Assembly (NCBI GenBank): GCA_022841825.1
Contig: JALHQT010000005.1
Coordinates: 62,001 to 126,000 of the forward strand
Source of the DNA: Anaerolineae bacterium
GTDB lineage: Bacteria; Chloroflexota; Anaerolineae; Aggregatilineales; Phototrophicaceae
Reading direction: 5' to 3'
Length of the DNA stretch: 64,000 bases
The translations under genes were made by a program, and so were the position numbers. Under the pieces are notes generated by a model. It was not told where the DNA came from. It made no database searches and saw only the letters and a list, made by a program, of their open reading frames with translations. Within the stretch, counting starts at the first letter, position 1. Every line of letters begins with the position of its first letter. This document shows positions 61,501-64,000 of the stretch, piece by piece.

Positions 61501-63134
61501 TCGGATTTACCGGAACCCGTGCTCCCGGCGACCATGCCATGCACGCCGTCGCGGTCGGCGGAATAGACCAGGCGGCGAACCGCCCCGCCCGACATGATGC
61601 CGAGCGCGCCCTCCATCCACTCACTGTTCTCCGACTTGGTGCTGCGCTCCCAGTTATCTGTGATGCGCAAGCCGTCCAGGCTGTCGGTGCGGAAAAGCTC
61701 GAACAGTCCAACCGAGCTGGGGATGTCTTCGCCGTAGGAGCGCCGCACCTTCCAGTCGGTGATCTTCTGCGCAAACGCCTTGAGCACCTGCGGGTCATGG
61801 ATGGCATCCGCGCGCCCGACATAGCGCGTCGTATTCACGCCGACTTCGGCATAGCGGAAGTCGAGCGTGCCGGGGTCGGACTCATGCTTACTGACCTCGA
61901 TGACCGCGCCGCAGCCGCTCGGCACTTTGCGCCGTTCCGGGACAAGGAAAAGCACTGCCGCGCCCAACTGGGGACCCTTGTTGATGATCGTGGAAATCGC
62001 CGCCTCAGACTCCAGGTCTTTGAGCGATGAGTTCTCCAGCCAGTTGGCGCTCGGCGCGTCCATCATATCGACAATCACGAGCAGGAATGGCAGACGGACA
62101 TCGCCCGCATTCTTGTCCCCGCGCCGCATCTGGCGCTGATCCAATTCAAAGCGCAGCGTCTTCCAGAACAGCGAGACCTTGTCGCGTTCCTTATCCGGGT
62201 CTTTGCCCGTCTCCGCCTCAAAACAGATCGGGTAATACTGGCGCTGGTCTTTGCCCTTCGGCACCGGGCAGTGCGGCAGTTTATCCAGCCACGACCACTG
62301 GCTCGTCGCGCCGTGCCTGCCGACGACCAGCACATTGGCATCCGTCGGCGCGTGAAAGGCGACGTAGTGCCCACTCAGCGAACGAATGAAGGGATAGAGG
62401 TCGCTGGAGTCGCCGACGATGCCGACGGCGTGATGCTGTTCGGCGGGCGGTGCTTCCTCTTCTTCCTCTTCCTGCTCGCCCGCGTCATTCAGTCTTCCGA
62501 ACATCGAGAGCAGCACGGGGACGTCGAAGATCACCTTCGATTCTTCCGCCAGCTTACGAGCATCGCGGTGCAGTGGCTGCTCGTCGTCGGAGGCGTTGCC
62601 CGCGTTCTGCGTCTTGTAGACGATGGTCGATGGGCGCGAGCTGATGCCGATGCGCAGCGCGCAGAAGTCATCATCGCCGCTGCGCCGCTCCCACAAGCGG
62701 CTGCCAGAGCGGCTGTCGATGTTCGAGCCATCAATGCGCAGAACACGCTCTGGATCGGGGTAATTGTGATAATAAAAGTTTCGCTGCATGTCATGAGAAT
62801 TAATCATGTCTTTGCGGAGTTCCGCCAGCAGCAGTTCGTATTCTTTTTCCTCTTCTTCCTGCTTGCGCAGTTCAGCGCGATACTGCTGGAAGGCGAAAAT
62901 ACTGGTGATGACAACCGATAGACCCATCGGCACAATCATCAGCAGGTTACGCCCCTGCCCGAACACGCTCACCATCACATAACCGATGACAGTGATCAGC
63001 GGGAGCATCGCCTGGCGTACCGCCATATTGCTGCGCTCCCGCCGCTTGGGAGCCTGCGGAATTTCGACCTCGCCCATCGGCAATACCGGCTGTATGCGCG
63101 GCGGGCGATCTACATAACCTTTAGGTTCTGCCAC
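58533..63134 (-). CDS. Type VII secretion-like FtsK/SpoIIIE ATPase (EssC/EccC type)
   Basis: About 1533 residues from GTG 63134, which has AAGGGG six bases upstream; the TTG at 63155 is less likely. Two hydrophobic helices (about 40-82) are followed by a cytoplasmic part with three FtsK-type ATPase domains. D1: Walker A GSTGSGKSELL (about 535), Walker B FVIIDEFAEMM (about 640). D2: GASGWGKTTFL (about 908), LVLIDNFAEF (about 1009). D3: GQQLSGKTATL (about 1202), FVFIDNYDDM (about 1292). Only D1 has a DE Walker B; D2 and D3 have DN. The C terminus is a charged Pro/Ala-rich stretch. This is the architecture of the EssC/EccC motor of WXG100 secretion. No WXG100 substrate gene is visible in the window, so it may lie beyond 64000. 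Confidence 0.92.
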   Translation of the reverse strand: MAEPKGYVDRPPRIQPVLPMGEVEIPQAPKRRERSNMAVRQAMLPLITVIGYVMVSVFGQGRNLLMIVPMGLSVVITSIFAFQQYRAELRKQEEEEKEYELLLAELRKDMINSHDMQRNFYYHNYPDPERVLRIDGSNIDSRSGSRLWERRSGDDDFCALRIGISSRPSTIVYKTQNAGNASDDEQPLHRDARKLAEESKVIFDVPVLLSMFGRLNDAGEQEEEEEEAPPAEQHHAVGIVGDSSDLYPFIRSLSGHYVAFHAPTDANVLVVGRHGATSQWSWLDKLPHCPVPKGKDQRQYYPICFEAETGKDPDKERDKVSLFWKTLRFELDQRQMRRGDKNAGDVRLPFLLVIVDMMDAPSANWLENSSLKDLESEAAISTIINKGPQLGAAVLFLVPERRKVPSGCGAVIEVSKHESDPGTLDFRYAEVGVNTTRYVGRADAIHDPQVLKAFAQKITDWKVRRSYGEDIPSSVGLFELFRTDSLDGLRITDNWERSTKSENSEWMEGALGIMSGGAVRRLVYSADRDGVHGMVAGSTGSGKSELLMTLILGLAIRYDPSIINFVLIDYKGGAAFVPFANLPHCVDIVTNLQGSAVDRMFAAINAELNRRQEINTRENVKHIVHYRQKGYHLDPERAPYPHLFVIIDEFAEMMAGKAEYKAQLNSITRLGRALGVTLILAAQRPTGVTDQMRANIKFRISLRVETREESNEMLRRPDAAYLPPGVPGRGYLQVGNENIELIQVAYSGAEYIGYDLGKDDSIDLRRYADRDVIWVDRLQEPKEPPKLFEVLVAEMDRLSKLHSAPQKKPWPSPLPAYIGLGDPIPEIEYLHPEDMDYLSTAPDQIQDEGAPLRINAAMNNWLSGARGSWSSVDWRNRAMRAVMGLVDDPGSAQQRALTLNLRRGHAALFGASGWGKTTFLRTLVMSLAAIHSPEELHVYILDFGGRALEVLRELPHVGAIITPDEEERVDRLLRHLDDELENRKQFLSQAQASSLFSYNAQNPEKALPSILVLIDNFAEFRENFDTRIPVLTSLVREGLSNGVHFAVTGEQSNAIPNRLFSLFTERFALKLADMTDYGAIVGRGIPGIEDIPGRGFLAIDRQPLEFQTCIPVPLSAEERAVGRDETKALGALIDRMRASWNDGWSSDDLRPAEIKTLRNFVTLESVLDPALQPEDHPVAVIGINDTDLGPTLMDLNQQPHFLISGQQLSGKTATLRAWIISLAQRYTPDQVAFILIDPLGILPNYMGGEHTLAALPHVLDVVAERPDMDRVLAHLNYEYGVLPAEKMSPHEIFVFIDNYDDMKDLKPDLNALAALTRIRPGRPTLHFVVCGTPLGLRNSDDFLKRVAITRNALALESASVQAAPLNATIPRSLREGELPLGRGFIVKAGKTQMLQLATPYNPDEPVEVVMDRWVEGIMAKHKGKQAAWKPLPEGDHSSGNGHEPEKAKAASAKGDGKKAKASAASPPPAAPSSAPAGYTPEVIADLREKLAAQYVAMGLSPDMVTNLPPAAIIEMAQANGLIEKPAPVEKPEG

Positions 63135-63176
63135 GATGAACCCCTTCGGAGGCAATAAAAATGGCGCACAGAATCC

Positions 63177-63204
63177 ATTATAGGGGGAATATGCGATGGC
63201 ACAA
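63177..63204 (-). promoter_or_regulatory. Promoter of the EssC-like operon
   Basis: Minus strand TTGTGC (63199-63204), 16 bp, TATAAT (63177-63182), about 45 bp before the GTG start. Confidence 0.7.
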
Positions 63205-63210
63205 CCGATG

Positions 63211-63380
63211 AGAGTGCGAAGTGCGTGGTGCGAAGTGCGAAAATGCAGAAGGCGAAACTCCGATTATGAACTTCCTCAGTGCCCGCGCCGCGCGCACCAT
63301 CCTTGCACGACACTGCTTTGCTTGTTCGCACCGCGCACTTCGCACCACGCACTCTTCATCCTTCGTTACTCGTTGCTCTG
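63211..63380. repeat. Inverted low-complexity repeats in the divergent gap
   Basis: GAGTGCGAAGTGCGTGGTGC (63212-63231) and its approximate reverse complement CGCACTTCGCACCACGCACT (about 63333-63352) flank about 90 bp and could form a large hairpin. ACTCGTTGCTC follows. It is the same family as the repeats at 31558-31671 and 57807-57865. Confidence 0.7.
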
Positions 63381-63394
63381 TTCCGTGCTATAGT
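63366..63394 (+). promoter_or_regulatory. Promoter of the terminal plus-strand gene
   Basis: TTACTC (63366-63371), 17 bp, TATAGT (63389-63394), about 40 bp before the ATG. The -35 overlaps the dispersed ACTCGTT repeat. Confidence 0.55.
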
Positions 63395-63432
63395 GATAAC
63401 CAGCGCCGACGCGACAAGGAGCGTTTTTCCTC

Positions 63433-64000
63433 ATGAAGCTTATTTGTACCTTGTGCGGTCAGATGTCCACCGATGGCAACCTATGGTGCGAACAGACCGA
63501 CTGCCCGGCAGGCAATATTCCAGTCGTGCTCGATTACGGTGAATTTCTGGGCGACATCAAAGTATTGCGCCTGCTGCGGCTCTTTCGTACCGCCGCCGTA
63601 TACGAGGCGGAACGCGATGAGCAGTTGATCCTGCTCAAGGTCGCGCATGTCGGTCACGAAGAAGGGCTGAAGGCAGAAGCAGCGCTGCTGGCACGGCTGG
63701 CGAAGGCGAGTCAGACCAATCTGCCTGTCTTACTGCCCGCCTACCGCCAGGGCAATCTGCGCGATCACAGCTATGGCAAAGCCGTTTTCCGCAATGAGAC
63801 CAAATACTACGAAGTCTTCCAGCACATCACGGGCGAATTCCTGCGCGATACGCTCATGAAGAACCCGCAGCCCTGGTATCAGCACACCGCCTGGATCATG
63901 ACGGGCATCGCCCAGGGCTTGAGCTACCTCTACAAACACGAGGGTGGGTTGAGCCTCAACGTGTGCCCCGATGTGATCATGATTTACGAAGACGAAAACG
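63433..64000 (+). CDS. Zinc-ribbon protein with a catalytically degenerate kinase-like domain (runs off the window)
   Basis: The frame is open from ATG 63433 to the end, 189 residues seen. The start MKLICTLCGQMSTDGNLWCEQTDCP is a zinc ribbon (four Cys). From about 35 on it follows a protein-kinase N lobe: LRLLRLFRTAAVYEAERDEQLILLKVAH (beta-3 Lys in LLKVAH), a helix EEGLKAEAALLARL (helix C Glu), and FQHITGEFLRDTLM as hinge. The catalytic loop reads LSLNVCPDVIMIYED where H-R-D-x-K-P-x-N is expected, so Asp, Lys and Asn are all replaced. It is a probable pseudokinase. It is divergent from the EssC-like gene and could play the part of EssB, whose cytoplasmic domain is kinase-like. The C-terminal half is not in the window. 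Confidence 0.8.
   Translation, partial: MKLICTLCGQMSTDGNLWCEQTDCPAGNIPVVLDYGEFLGDIKVLRLLRLFRTAAVYEAERDEQLILLKVAHVGHEEGLKAEAALLARLAKASQTNLPVLLPAYRQGNLRDHSYGKAVFRNETKYYEVFQHITGEFLRDTLMKNPQPWYQHTAWIMTGIAQGLSYLYKHEGGLSLNVCPDVIMIYEDEN

Overview
The window looks like chromosome of a GC-rich member of the Chloroflexota (Anaerolineae-like). This is inferred from gene content: Thr/Pro-rich extracytoplasmic linkers on a Ser/Thr kinase, a cdaA-cdaR pair, a CPLPCW-type exported protein, FecR-like Chloroflexi-style proteins and very many short hairpin repeats between genes. No rRNA, tRNA, CRISPR array, transposase or phage module was seen. Genes are dense on both strands and mostly housekeeping, with a few accessory genes.

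Layout. 1-4.6 kb: end of a Uma2-type protein, a TolB-like propeller protein, a MaoC-type hydratase, an ECF sigma factor, a pentapeptide-repeat protein and a SpoU rRNA methyltransferase. 4.8-6.2 kb: infC-rpmI-rplT operon on the minus strand, with a clear promoter and an apparent AUC start codon for IF3. 6.2-16 kb: membrane glycosyltransferase, phosphoesterase, SdhA/FrdA-type flavoprotein, TIR protein and a GMC oxidoreductase. 16.3-25 kb: glyoxylate shunt pair aceB-aceA, a three-gene acyl-CoA carboxylase operon and a cytochrome P450. 25-33 kb: lpdA, two paralogous FecR-like proteins, Sua5, a DUF1385 protein and a glycosidase-like protein. 33-44 kb: recJ/fmt divergent pair, a four-gene overlapping operon (tocopherol-cyclase-like, CruF-like, PlsY, GT2) and the c-di-AMP genes cdaA-cdaR. 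44-52.6 kb: three dehydrogenases, an ADP-ribosylglycohydrolase, a PIN toxin-antitoxin pair, AAC(3)-like, der and lepB. 52.7-64 kb: a signalling block (histidine-kinase-like protein lacking the usual His, a receiver protein, a receiver-adenylate cyclase, a Ser/Thr kinase) facing a type VII secretion-like block (ubiquitin-like+FHA protein and a 1.5k-residue EssC/EccC-type ATPase), and divergently a zinc-ribbon protein with a kinase-like fold whose catalytic residues are replaced.

How parts may work together. Three near-consensus CRP-type operators (TGTGA-N6-TCACA) precede the SdhA-like gene, the GMC oxidoreductase and the acyl-CoA carboxylase operon. A class III adenylate cyclase fused to a receiver domain lies in the same window, so cAMP control of carbon/energy genes is a reasonable hypothesis. 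The tail of the window resembles a type VII secretion core (EsaB-like, EssC-like, and possibly an EssB-like pseudokinase) under phospho-Thr/FHA control.

The most unusual signal is a family of 20-24 bp palindromes with GTAG/CTAC ends and varying cores. Copies lie between genes and also inside protein-coding genes (sigma factor, GT39, fmt twice, GT2 three times, CruF), where for a given orientation they are always read in the same frame. They behave like protein-coding palindromic elements.
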